Source of the DNA: a virus
Length of the DNA stretch: 64,000 bases
Strand: one strand, 5' to 3'
IMG/VR virus record: IMGVR_UViG_3300046740_000391
Location: 1 to 64,000 of that record
A model generated the notes under the pieces. It saw only the letters and a list, made by a program, of their open reading frames with translations, was not told the origin of the DNA and searched no databases. A program made the translations under genes and the position numbers. Numbering within the stretch: the first letter of the stretch is position 1; the number at the start of each line of letters is the position of its first letter. Positions 50,795 to 57,499 of this stretch are shown in pieces.

Positions 50795-51354
50795 GACCAG
50801 CTCACCTCCATTCCTTCGATGTTGTAGCTGTTGCCGTCCTCGGAGAAGACGGTGTCTGGGATGTTCAGCTTCGTGCTGTCGAAGCACACACGGCACACGA
50901 CGCCTTCGCCGTTATCGCCGTCGCACTCCTCACACCTGCGGCAGGTACCGCACAACGAGCCAGAGATCCCGTCGCCGCAGTCGCTGCATCGAGTGTTGGC
51001 GTGATCCGAGCACCACTCCGCGGTGCTGTAGCACTCGTTGCACTCGTTGCTGTGAGACTCCTCGCACGCACCGCAGCTGCTGCAGTAAACGTCCTCGTCG
51101 TCGTCGCCACAGGACGAGCACCCGTGTGCTCGGTCGCAATCGGTGCAGCTTTGGCAGTACAGGTCGTGCCCTGTCTCACCGCAGCCATTGCATTGCTCAC
51201 CCGCGGAGCGGGAGTCGTAGACGCCATTACTGACGCGCTTGAACAAACAGGCCGAGCACATCCACTTGGGTTCGCCTTCGAAGGCGACCATCTGCTCGCC
51301 GGTCTTGTTGCAGTAGCCGCAGATGCCGCTACCGCTCAGTGATGTCATGACCAT
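50791..51354 (-). CDS. Cysteine-rich multi-zinc protein, 25 Cys in 187 residues
   Basis: ATG 51354 has GGAGAGGTG before it and overlaps the upstream stop by one base. Eleven CxxC-like clusters run in series: CGYC, CSAC, CNGC, CQSCTDC, CSSC, CSSCGAC, CNEC, CSDC, CGTCRRCEEC, CRVC, plus single WCSD. His residues are rare (HDLYC, AHGC, SHSNEC, SDHAN), so most sites would be Cys4. Gly/Asp/Glu-rich between. This looks like a chain of zinc ribbons or a metal-binding scaffold, similar in style to RING-like or DnaJ zinc repeats but not assignable. Adjacent to the JAMM gene. Confidence 0.78.
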   Translation of the reverse strand: MVMTSLSGSGICGYCNKTGEQMVAFEGEPKWMCSACLFKRVSNGVYDSRSAGEQCNGCGETGHDLYCQSCTDCDRAHGCSSCGDDDEDVYCSSCGACEESHSNECNECYSTAEWCSDHANTRCSDCGDGISGSLCGTCRRCEECDGDNGEGVVCRVCFDSTKLNIPDTVFSEDGNSYNIEGMEVSWS

Positions 51355-51593
51355 CAGTGCACCTCTCCGTTGTCGTACGGATCGGGGTACTGACCACGTC
51401 GGCCGGTCCACATCCGACGAGCGGACTGGATCTTGCGGACGCGATGTTGGTCGAGGGAGCGATCACGGACTCGCTTCCTGACGATTTTGACTGCCTGGTC
51501 ACGGTTGTCTGCAGGCAGATCGAACGTGAATGGGATCAGGCCCGGGCGCCCGTCCGTGACGAGCACCCGGACCCGGTAGAGCTGTTCGCTCAT
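51354..51593 (-). CDS. Small basic hypothetical protein, 79 aa
   Basis: Sequence SEQLYRVRVLVTDGRPGLIPFTFDLPADNRDQAVKIVRKRVRDRS with a beta-start and Lys/Arg-rich helix, then a polar end (PDPYDNGEVH). A small alpha/beta fold. It does not end in a di-Gly, so it is not an evident ubiquitin-like tag. Coupled to the cysteine-rich gene. Confidence 0.63.
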   Translation of the reverse strand: MSEQLYRVRVLVTDGRPGLIPFTFDLPADNRDQAVKIVRKRVRDRSLDQHRVRKIQSARRMWTGRRGQYPDPYDNGEVH

Positions 51594-51596
51594 GGC

Positions 51597-52133
51597 TCAG
51601 TCGTGGATGACCGTTGCCGGGAGGACCAGCGCGAGGTAGGACCCGTCGATGGGAACGATCCGAATGCCTTGGCTGACAATCGGCTCGCCGAACGGCTCTC
51701 CGACGCCAGCAACGGCGGGCTCGGACGCCGACTGCACGGCCGAGGCATACGCCTCGGCGTACAGCTCGCCCGTTTCGACCACCCCGGCGGCATAGCCACG
51801 CCGCCACGCATCGCCTTCCGGCGAAGCGTCGAACTCCTGCTCCAGCTCGACGAGGTCGGGCCGTCCGACGAGTTCGGCGATGTCCGAACCGCTGAAGCCG
51901 TTGGCTCGCAGCTGTCGGTACGCCTGGCGATCGTCGAGGATGATCACCGCCTCGTCGGCGGCCTCATCCAGCGTGGACGCAGCCACGGTGTAGGTGTCGC
52001 CGGTGACGCGCTCGGTGAACGTGATGACGACCTCTTCGCTGTGATCCGCTTCGAGATCTAGCTCGATGTCGTCGATGTCGGCTCGCTCGAAGAGGCTTTC
52101 GAGTCGAGACTTCTCAGCAATCTGTTCCACCAT
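51597..52133 (-). CDS. Acidic hypothetical protein, 178 aa
   Basis: ATG 52133 with AAGGAG ribosome site. Strongly acidic, with an alpha/beta pattern (EVVITFTERVTGDTYTVAASTLDEAADEAVIILDD, then helical AYRQLRANGFSGSDIAELVG which resembles a helix-turn-helix), and a C-terminal strand pair IRIVPIDGSYLALVLPATV. Function unknown. Confidence 0.67.
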   Translation of the reverse strand: MVEQIAEKSRLESLFERADIDDIELDLEADHSEEVVITFTERVTGDTYTVAASTLDEAADEAVIILDDRQAYRQLRANGFSGSDIAELVGRPDLVELEQEFDASPEGDAWRRGYAAGVVETGELYAEAYASAVQSASEPAVAGVGEPFGEPIVSQGIRIVPIDGSYLALVLPATVIHD

Positions 52134-52246
52134 CGGTGTGGCTCCTTATGGTTGTATTTGGACAACGGATTGAACGTGTGCCAACCGTCGATTGACACTG
52201 GGTGGACATACCCGCAGAACCAACAGAAGTGGGATCCACGGGCCAT
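52058..52246 (-). CDS. Small Cys/His protein at the start of a unit, 62 aa
   Basis: ATG 52246, 47 bases after the conserved element, is preferred to ATG 52288 which touches it. Contains SHFCWFCGYVHPVSIDGWHTFNPLSKYNHKEPHRWW: CxxC with several His, a potential zinc site, then a Ser-rich end over the next gene (76-base overlap). A weak but plausible gene. Confidence 0.42.
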   Translation of the reverse strand: MARGSHFCWFCGYVHPVSIDGWHTFNPLSKYNHKEPHRWWNRLLRSLDSKASSSEPTSTTSS

Positions 52247-52292
52247 CCACCAATGACGTTTCACGAACGAACGAATGCGTGTACGCATTTTT

Positions 52293-52314
52293 GTGCAACG
52301 CAACTAAGCGGCAA
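52293..52314 (-). promoter_or_regulatory. Conserved TTGCCGCTT-N4-GCGTTGCAC element, copy 2
   Basis: Minus strand reads TTGCCGCTT, AGTT, GCGTTGCAC, starting 2 bases after the terminator stem at 52317-52360. A GCATTCGTTCG box follows 14 bases on. Same order and spacing as copies 1 and 3. Confidence 0.6.
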
Positions 52315-52316
52315 TC

Positions 52317-52360
52317 GGGGCCGCGCGGTGGGCATGGGTAGCCCATGACCGCGCGGCCCC
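52317..52360 (-). terminator. Terminator after AAA+ ATPase gene
   Basis: Perfect 13-base-pair stem (GGGGCCGCGCGGT with ACCGCGCGGCCCC), enclosing an inner GGGC/GCCC stem. It starts 10 bases after the ATPase stop. One of five such leftward terminators between 49305 and 56800. Confidence 0.75.
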
Positions 52361-52370
52361 TGATGTGCGG

Positions 52371-53912
52371 CTAGGAGACGGTGGGAGCCGACTCGGGGTT
52401 GGCGCCATCGGAGACCGCGAAGAACGCCGGGGTGGTTCCCTCGGCCGAGTGGATGTCGACGATGTGGCGAGCCGGGAGCGGCAGGCTCACGGCCACGCCC
52501 TTCTCGATCGCCTCGCGGCCGACGGTCGCGATGATCTCCGCTGCCTTGACGGTCTCGGACCGCTTGTCCTCCTCGGCCGGAGTCAGCAGCCGAACGTGCT
52601 CGGCCATCTCCTCCGCTGCGAACACCAGCGCGGCATCGTCGACGAACAGCTCGTCGTCGTTGTCGTGCAAGCGGATCGCCGCCAGCTTGGACCGCTCGAC
52701 CACCTCCCGGATCACGGCCGGGATGGTGCCCGCGAGCAGCTTCTTGCTCTCGGTGAGCGGCTCGCTCGCCGGGATCAGGCCACGACCGTACTGCCGAGCG
52801 AGGCGCTCGGCCGCATCCGCATCCGGCGGACCGACGTGGATGATCGCGTCGAGGCGACCGGGCCGCAGCATCGCGGCGGTGATGTTCTCCAGCTCGTTGG
52901 TGGTCAGCACGATCATCATCGAGCTGCCCTTGGACTCGACGCCGTCGACCACGTTCAGCACCTGGTCGATGCCGACGCTGCGATCGTCGCCGCGCATGAT
53001 CCGGTCGATGTCCTCGCAGAACAGGACGACGCCAGCCTCACGGGTGCCGTACATCCTGATCAGCTTGGCCACCTCGGCCAGCTCGAAGATCTGCTCGACC
53101 TCGACGTAGGTCCAGCCGTTGGCGACGGCCGTCTCCGCTGTGGCGCGAGCGATCATGGTCTTGCCGGTGCCGAACGGACCGGCGAGCAGGATGCCGCGCT
53201 TGAGCGGAATCCCGTGCCGGACGACGCGAGCCGTCTGCTCGATCGGCGTGAAGATGTTGGTGCGGACCGAGGCGTCGGTCTTCTCGGGCAACACCAGCTC
53301 CGGCAGGATGCTGACCGAGAGGTCGATGAACTTGGGCTCCGGCATCTCCAGCCGGACGCCGCGATCGTCGAAGAGCCGGACGCGGAACGCCTTGCCCTTG
53401 TAGATGGACTTGGTGTGGACGCGCTGCTTGACGGCCTCGACAAGGCCGTTGACGGCCTTCTCGTACATCCGCTTGACCTTGCCGCTGATGACGAACCGGC
53501 TCACGCCGAGGTCGTCCTGCTCGATCCCGGACTGGAGGTAGCCCTCGATGTTGGGCAGCGCGAACCTGCCCCACGGAACCTGGACGGTCTCGTTGGGTCC
53601 GACCGGCACCGACAGCATCTGCGGCGGCGTGGCGCCGAAGAAGCCCGGCGTCGGGACGCCGTTGGCCCAGCCGAACTGCTCGGTGAGCACCTCGTACAAG
53701 GCGTACGCCGACTCGAACGGGAACGCGGCGTCGATCGGCGCGTGGATGCCGACCTCCTGGTTCTCGAACTCCATCCGGGCGTGGATGACCGCGTCGACAC
53801 GCGGGAGGTCCATGCCCTCGGGGATGATCAGCGCGTCGCCGTGACGCTTGACCTCCACGACGTCACGGATGGACTTGGACTTGTCGCCAGCGGCCTGATT
53901 CAGGGTTGCCAT
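52371..53912 (-). CDS. AAA+ ATPase of the FtsH/Cdc48/ARC class
   Basis: 513 residues. N-terminal about 1-230 unique domain, including FIDLSVSILPELVLPEKTD. AAA+ module: Walker A AGPFGTGKT at about 244-252, Walker B VVLFCEDIDRI at about 294-304, sensor-1 MMIVLTTNELENI and the arginine-finger/box VII LRPGRLD at about 335. C-terminal lid helices continue to 440. The sequence PLKRGILLAGPFGTGKT and LRPGRLD place it with Cdc48/FtsH/proteasomal ATPases, not with helicases or MoxR. It could unfold or remodel proteins. It occupies its own long unit near JAMM and zinc proteins. Confidence 0.85.
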   Translation of the reverse strand: MATLNQAAGDKSKSIRDVVEVKRHGDALIIPEGMDLPRVDAVIHARMEFENQEVGIHAPIDAAFPFESAYALYEVLTEQFGWANGVPTPGFFGATPPQMLSVPVGPNETVQVPWGRFALPNIEGYLQSGIEQDDLGVSRFVISGKVKRMYEKAVNGLVEAVKQRVHTKSIYKGKAFRVRLFDDRGVRLEMPEPKFIDLSVSILPELVLPEKTDASVRTNIFTPIEQTARVVRHGIPLKRGILLAGPFGTGKTMIARATAETAVANGWTYVEVEQIFELAEVAKLIRMYGTREAGVVLFCEDIDRIMRGDDRSVGIDQVLNVVDGVESKGSSMMIVLTTNELENITAAMLRPGRLDAIIHVGPPDADAAERLARQYGRGLIPASEPLTESKKLLAGTIPAVIREVVERSKLAAIRLHDNDDELFVDDAALVFAAEEMAEHVRLLTPAEEDKRSETVKAAEIIATVGREAIEKGVAVSLPLPARHIVDIHSAEGTTPAFFAVSDGANPESAPTVS

Positions 53913-53913
53913 G

Positions 53914-54423
53914 TCAGTTGGACTCCTTGTTGCGGGAGGTGAGGATCAGCATGGAGGTGAACACCAGAGCGGCGAACACCAAGAGCAGCGAGTTGCTCGA
54001 TGGACTCTCCTGTGCGGCTGGCTGAACGGTGTCAGTCGGCGGATTGGTGATGTGTTCGTGAGGCGGCGTGCTCGGCACGGAGTGTGTCGAGGGAACGCAG
54101 GTAACGCACGGTGTCGGCGTCGGCACGCCGTGGCTCGCGCCACAGTCGGGACACGGTGTCGGCGATGTCGACGGCACGGGCGATGTCGGTTGCGACGGCG
54201 TATCCGTGGGTGTGCTCGTGGGGATGTTGCTGGGCACGTCGCTGGGGCTTGTGGTGGACGTGGCCGTGGCTGTGGGTTCCTCGGAGGGAACCGAGTCGGT
54301 GTGTGTGGCGGTGGGCGTGGCGGAATCGCCCTCGGGATGGCTTGCCATCGTCGGCTGCACCGAAAGCAGCAGCAAGATCGTCAGCCCCAAGAGAGCCGTG
54401 ATCGTGGATTTCCATGTCCTCAT
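53914..54423 (-). CDS. Phage-encoded mucin-like surface protein with signal peptide and TM anchor
   Basis: 169 residues from ATG 54423 (GGAGG site). Signal peptide: RTWKSTITALLGLTILLLLSV then QPTMASH cleavage-like site. Then Thr/Ser/Pro-rich stalk (about 35-135; PTATATSTTSPSDVPSNIPT) with CPDC and CVTC pairs, and a C-terminal hydrophobic helix SLLLVFAALVFTSMLILT followed by RNKESN. Orientation: outside stalk, membrane anchor, short charged inner tail. A cell-surface protein put on the host, perhaps blocking superinfection or altering the cell wall. Lies directly upstream of the ATPase gene (one-base gap). Confidence 0.75.
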   Translation of the reverse strand: MRTWKSTITALLGLTILLLLSVQPTMASHPEGDSATPTATHTDSVPSEEPTATATSTTSPSDVPSNIPTSTPTDTPSQPTSPVPSTSPTPCPDCGASHGVPTPTPCVTCVPSTHSVPSTPPHEHITNPPTDTVQPAAQESPSSNSLLLVFAALVFTSMLILTSRNKESN

Positions 54424-54495
54424 TCCTGTGAGGCCTCCATAGCAGGTTGTTGCATGGCCAACGAGACTCGATGGCATCTCCTGTGGGATGGGTGA

Positions 54496-54774
54496 TCACG
54501 CCTCGGTGAAGTAGTAGTCGCCGAGCCTCGGAGCCTTGCCCTCGATGTCGAACGCGACAATGGCCTTGCGAACCGCCTCCGAGGACTCCAGCGTGAAGAT
54601 CTGCGCTCGCTCGTCGTCGTGGGTGTCGAAGATCAGCGCGTTGGCCACAATCAGCGACACGCTGGCGTGAAACCGTCGAGCCAGGGCCAGTGCGAACGGA
54701 CAACGGAACGGACTGAATGGGACGCCGTGGTCGATGTCCTCTTGGGTGAGGGTGACGCGGTATCGCTTGTTCAT
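54496..54774 (-). CDS. Hypothetical protein, 92 aa
   Basis: ATG 54774 overlaps the upstream stop as ATGA. Sequence NKRYRVTLTQEDIDHGVPFSPFRCPFALALARRF then SLIVANALIFDTHDDERAQIFTLESSEAVRKAIVAFDIEG looks like a compact alpha/beta fold. No known family. Confidence 0.65.
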   Translation of the reverse strand: MNKRYRVTLTQEDIDHGVPFSPFRCPFALALARRFHASVSLIVANALIFDTHDDERAQIFTLESSEAVRKAIVAFDIEGKAPRLGDYYFTEA

Positions 54775-54938
54775 GATCGATGCCACCGTGCTGCAGCGTG
54801 TCGAGCACGCATCCGATGTGCCTGGGTGAAGACGAGGCGATCGTCCTCGCGGCGATCGAGCCAATTGCGGAGTGGAACGGTTGCGACCACCGCCGCGATG
54901 AAGCCGACGATGGTGATGACGCCCAGCAGGTCAGCCAT
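54771..54938 (-). CDS. Small membrane protein, 55 aa
   Basis: ATG 54938. One membrane helix MADLLGVITIVGFIAAVVATV, then a very basic tail (RREDDRLVFTQAHRMRARHAAARWHRS). Typical of early phage membrane proteins that bind host factors, but unassigned. Overlaps both neighbours slightly (8 and 4 bases). Confidence 0.6.
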   Translation of the reverse strand: MADLLGVITIVGFIAAVVATVPLRNWLDRREDDRLVFTQAHRMRARHAAARWHRS

Positions 54939-55200
54939 CGGTCGGCTCACCAACCGATGCCTCAGCCGGGATGGCACGAGGCTGAGGGAATGTTCGCTTG
55001 ACGACGCCAAGCTCGACCAGCACGGCCAGGCCAACCAGCCGCTGGATCTGATCGGCCGTGAACTGCTGGCCGCGCCGCAGCATCTTGTTCCGAGCCGTCA
55101 GATCGTCCTCAGCGGCGACCCAGCGATCCGGTTCGTTCAGCGCCAACGCCTCTGCGTTCTTCGCTGTGATCCGGTACTTGGGAAACATCGACGGGAGCAT
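54931..55200 (-). CDS. Hypothetical protein, 89 aa
   Basis: Sequence SMFPKYRITAKNAEALALNEPDRWVAAEDDLTARNKMLRRGQQFTADQIQRLVGLAVLVELGVVKR, helical with Ala/Leu; resembles small helical DNA-binding or packaging helpers. It follows the 158-aa gene without gap. Function unknown. Confidence 0.63.
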   Translation of the reverse strand: MLPSMFPKYRITAKNAEALALNEPDRWVAAEDDLTARNKMLRRGQQFTADQIQRLVGLAVLVELGVVKRTFPQPRAIPAEASVGEPTDG

Positions 55201-55677
55201 TCAGTCGCTCTCCTTCCTGCGCCTGGCACGGCGCGGCTTGGGGACCTCGGCGTCCGAGATGGTGATGCTGGGACTGAGTGCGGCGACGAGCGCGCAGTCG
55301 TCGGCGTGCGTCTCTTCGCTGTCCACGAAGTGGTTGCAGAACGGGCACGACGGCCGACCGTTGTACATCGGCTGATAGCCGTTGCGCAGCAGGTCTTCCA
55401 ACTCCTCCCGCAGAACGTCGATGACGCTGAGCGTCTCGCGCTCGTAGGTGATGTTGGAGCGGTCAATCTCCAACTCGACGTTGTACGAGTTCAGCTCGTA
55501 CTGCAGATCGACGAGTTCCTGTCGCAGCAGCCACAGGTCCTCGGCTTCGATGCGGAACAGGATCCGCTCCAACCCAGGAACGGCCCTGCCGATCCCGCGC
55601 AACGTCTCTTCGACGGATCGTGCTGTGCCCAGCGTCATCGTGTCGTCGAGCACGATGGCGCCGCTGTAGATGACCAT
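55201..55677 (-). CDS. Coiled-coil protein with zinc site, 158 aa
   Basis: ATG 55677 with AAAGGAGGG site; the six residues of extra frame before it are unlikely. Long helical region (ERILFRIEAEDLWLLRQELVDLQYELNSYNVELEIDRSNITYERETLSVIDVLREELEDLLR), then RPSCPFCNHFVDSEETHADDC (Cys, Cys, His, His, Cys) giving a possible zinc site, then a basic end. First gene of the 55677-52371 unit, behind the third conserved element. Confidence 0.66.
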   Translation of the reverse strand: MVIYSGAIVLDDTMTLGTARSVEETLRGIGRAVPGLERILFRIEAEDLWLLRQELVDLQYELNSYNVELEIDRSNITYERETLSVIDVLREELEDLLRNGYQPMYNGRPSCPFCNHFVDSEETHADDCALVAALSPSITISDAEVPKPRRARRRKESD

Positions 55678-55717
55678 CAGTGGCCCTCCTTTCAAACGAT
55701 GCGTTTGTGGCGTTTAC

Positions 55718-55740
55718 GTGCGACGCACACAAGCGGCAAA
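55718..55740 (-). promoter_or_regulatory. Conserved TTGCCGCTT-N4-GCGTCGCAC element, copy 3
   Basis: Minus strand reads TTGCCGCTT, GTGT, GCGTCGCAC, starting at the base after the terminator stem at 55741-55787. A GCATCGTTTG box follows 15 bases on and the ATG 41 bases on. The plus strand GTGCGACGCAC word is seen again, in the other orientation, at 43588-43598. Confidence 0.6.
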
Positions 55741-55787
55741 CCGAGACCCGCGAAGAACCCATGGGGGGTCCTAGACGCGGGTCTCGG
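55741..55787 (-). terminator. Terminator after small membrane gene
   Basis: Perfect 12-base-pair stem CCGAGACCCGCG/CGCGGGTCTCGG with a 23-base loop, 8 bases after the 55796 stop on the minus strand. Confidence 0.7.
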
Positions 55788-55795
55788 TTGCGGGA

Positions 55796-55981
55796 TTAGT
55801 ACGTGGACAGTGCGATGATCGTGACCACCAGCGCGATCCACGCGAAGAACAAGCACAGCGCGGAGAAGAACACGCGCTGCACCCACACCAACCATCCCTC
55901 GGGGACGAACAGCGTGGCCAGGCTTGCGCCCAGCATCGTTGCGATGCTCATCGTGAGCATGAACATGAACGGGTTGTCCAT
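55796..55981 (-). CDS. Two-helix membrane protein, 61 aa
   Basis: ATG 55981 overlaps the previous stop as ATGA. Two membrane helices (MFMLTMSIATMLGASLATLFV and VFFSALCLFFAWIALVVTIIAL) with a Trp-containing link. Size and topology resemble superinfection-exclusion or holin-like membrane proteins. Early gene of unknown role. Confidence 0.66.
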   Translation of the reverse strand: MDNPFMFMLTMSIATMLGASLATLFVPEGWLVWVQRVFFSALCLFFAWIALVVTIIALSTY

Positions 55982-56250
55982 CACGCCGACCGCATGAAGC
56001 GATCGCCATAGCCGAACCCGAGGCGAGTCTCGATCGTGGCAATCGAGAGCCGATCGCCGATCTCGATCGCCTTGTCCAGCAGCTTGACCAGCCACATGAT
56101 CTCCGCGCTGAGCGGCGCTGTTGCAGCTGCCTGCTCAGCACGGGTGGGGTCCAGATGGGGTCGGAACACCGGGATGCCCTCAGGCGTGGTGGTCCACTGG
56201 CCGACACCGGCATCGCCCTGTGCCTCATCGGTGTATCCGTACATCGCCAT
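55981..56250 (-). CDS. Hypothetical protein, 89 aa
   Basis: ATG 56250 with an AGGAGG site 6 bases upstream. N-terminal YGYTDEAQGDAGVGQWTTTPEGIPVFRPHLDPTRAE, then helices IMWLVKLLDKAIEIGDRLSIATIETRLGFG. Not recognised. First gene of a short unit between terminators. Confidence 0.65.
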   Translation of the reverse strand: MAMYGYTDEAQGDAGVGQWTTTPEGIPVFRPHLDPTRAEQAAATAPLSAEIMWLVKLLDKAIEIGDRLSIATIETRLGFGYGDRFMRSA

Positions 56251-56326
56251 AGCGAACCTCCTGTATGGGTGACGTGTGTGAGCCGAGCAACGAACGTTGC
56301 TCATGCAACACACCCTCAACGCAAAC

Positions 56327-56376
56327 GAGCGCTGCTGGGTGAACACCAACGTGATGATGTCCACCCAGGAGCGCTC
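56327..56376 (-). terminator. Terminator after 70-aa gene
   Basis: Fifteen-base-pair inverted repeat with one mismatch (GAGCGCTGCTGGGTG against CACCCAGGAGCGCTC), 20-base loop, 39 bases after the 56416 stop on the minus strand. AACGAACGTT lies further on (56288), as a variant of the box near other unit starts. Confidence 0.65.
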
Positions 56377-56415
56377 GTAGCAGCTCCTGTATTCAGTTAG
56401 GACTGGCCGCTAGGA

Positions 56416-56628
56416 CTACCGCGAACGGCGGAACCGACGGGACCGCATCGGCCCATCGGAAGACTTCCGGTTCGGCGACGAGGTGCGGTACTCATCACCC
56501 GTGGACGCTTCTGCGGGCTCACTCACGATGCGACCCGCGCCGCTAGCGTCAGCGGTCAGGTCGACAGCGTGACGCTCCCGCATCAGTCGATCGATAGCGT
56601 GAACATCGTCGTAGAGACGAGACGACAT
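56416..56628 (-). CDS. Small basic hypothetical protein, 70 aa
   Basis: Begins SSRLYDDVHAIDRLMRERHAVDLTADASGAG and ends PMRSRRFRRSR with an Arg-rich tail. No clear ribosome site close to ATG 56628 (GAGG is 13 bases off). Probably a small early DNA- or RNA-binding protein. Lies between terminators 56767-56800 and 56327-56376, so is its own unit. Confidence 0.5.
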   Translation of the reverse strand: MSSRLYDDVHAIDRLMRERHAVDLTADASGAGRIVSEPAEASTGDEYRTSSPNRKSSDGPMRSRRFRRSR

Positions 56629-56766
56629 GGTGGAACGATGACCTCATGCACGATGGGGACGATGTGCGACGAGCGCAGCAACGCGACGGTGCGTGACCGT
56701 GGGGTCAAACACCGCCGCGTTGTAACGCACGATCGCACGAACGATCAGCGCGTTTGCCAGTACGGT

Positions 56767-56800
56767 GCGACCCCGGAACCCTTGCGGATTCCGGGGTCGC
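56767..56800 (-). terminator. Terminator after first leftward gene
   Basis: Twelve-base-pair stem GCGACCCCGGAA/TTCCGGGGTCGC with a 10-base loop, immediately after the stop of the 121-aa gene. The following region has a GCGTTGTAACGC palindrome and a CACGAACGAT box like those at other unit starts. Confidence 0.68.
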
Positions 56801-56805
56801 GCGGC

Positions 56806-57171
56806 CTAGCGGATCGTGCCGGTGCACCCCGCCTTGTCCAGCGTGGCGCAAGGCTCGCCGGACTTGCGGGGCGTCGCGAAACCGTGCGCGGCACCGTGCA
56901 CCGTTTCCCCGCCATGCGACCAATCGGCGTCGACCGTGCACGAGTAGCCGGGGACCGCGAAGATCGCAGCGGCCTTGCGCGTGTCCTGCATGGACAGCCC
57001 CTGTAGCACGGCGGGACGCCCGTCGACGGCAACACCGGCGACGCTCACGCGAGCCGATGCCGCGAACGGGGACGCAACCGGCGCAGCGGCCGGTGCACTG
57101 GTGGGAGTCTCGCCGGACTTGAGCGCGGCGACGACAGCGGCGACGATTGCCGCGAGATCCTGATCGGCCAT
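56806..57171 (-). CDS. First leftward early protein, 121 aa
   Basis: ATG 57171 with GGGAGGC site; about 160 bases of leader separate it from the divergent promoter. Begins ADQDLAAIVAAVVAALKSGETPTSAPAAAPVASPF (amphipathic helix plus Ala/Pro linker), then a beta/Cys-containing domain (VSVAGVAVDGRPAVLQGLSMQDTRKAAAIFAVPGYSCTVDADW.., ATLDKAGCTGTI). No family known. As first gene of the early run it may be made in large amounts early in infection. Confidence 0.65.
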   Translation of the reverse strand: MADQDLAAIVAAVVAALKSGETPTSAPAAAPVASPFAASARVSVAGVAVDGRPAVLQGLSMQDTRKAAAIFAVPGYSCTVDADWSHGGETVHGAAHGFATPRKSGEPCATLDKAGCTGTIR

Positions 57172-57317
57172 GGTAGGCCTCCCGTGGGAAAGGCCGCGTG
57201 CGCGCCTGTGTGGCGGGCATGGTTCGGCCTAGGGACACCTTCTCACCCCCCCCGGTCGGCGCGGCCAAACGCCCCTGAACGGCTTTCGAGTGGCGTGGGA
57301 AAAAACCGGGCGCACAC

Positions 57318-57346
57318 TTGACAACCTAGGTGCAAAGTAGTATGCT
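57318..57346 (+). promoter_or_regulatory. Rightward promoter
   Basis: Perfect -35 TTGACA (57318-57323), 17-base spacer, -10 TATGCT (57341-57346). It points to the rightward unit that begins at 57500. The -10 box lies inside the AGTAG-N4-CTACT palindrome and interlocks with the leftward promoter. Confidence 0.72.
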
Positions 57347-57349
57347 ACT
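57336..57349. promoter_or_regulatory. Palindromic operator site O1
   Basis: AGTAG-TATG-CTACT, centred on both -10 boxes. Twelve of its bases (GTAGTATGCTAC) reappear with one change in O2 at 57433-57444 (GTACTATGCTAC), about 96 bases downstream, the layout of a phage repressor-binding region. Candidate ligand: the ribbon-helix-helix protein at 58790 or a protein outside the window. Confidence 0.6.
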
Positions 57350-57365
57350 GACACTAAGCAGTCAA
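57337..57365 (-). promoter_or_regulatory. Leftward promoter overlapping the rightward one
   Basis: Minus strand: -35 TTGACT (57365-57360), 17-base spacer, -10 TACTAC (57342-57337). The two -10 boxes share bases 57341-57342, so RNA polymerase can probably occupy only one at a time. It would drive the 57171 gene. Confidence 0.6.
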
Positions 57366-57432
57366 GCTACTGCGAAATCGGCCCTGGACAAGCCGTTTGG
57401 CCCCAAATTGGACGAAATGGGCCATTTTCCTC

Positions 57433-57444
57433 GTACTATGCTAC
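57433..57444. promoter_or_regulatory. Palindromic operator site O2
   Basis: Centre of TCGTA-CTATGC-TACGA, 11 of 12 bases shared with O1. Lies in the leader of the rightward unit, 56 bases before ATG 57500. No convincing promoter of its own was found. Confidence 0.5.
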
Positions 57445-57499
57445 GAAATATTCGTGCTCATAAGGTGGAACGGGTGTCAGAAAACACGGGCCAGTACAA

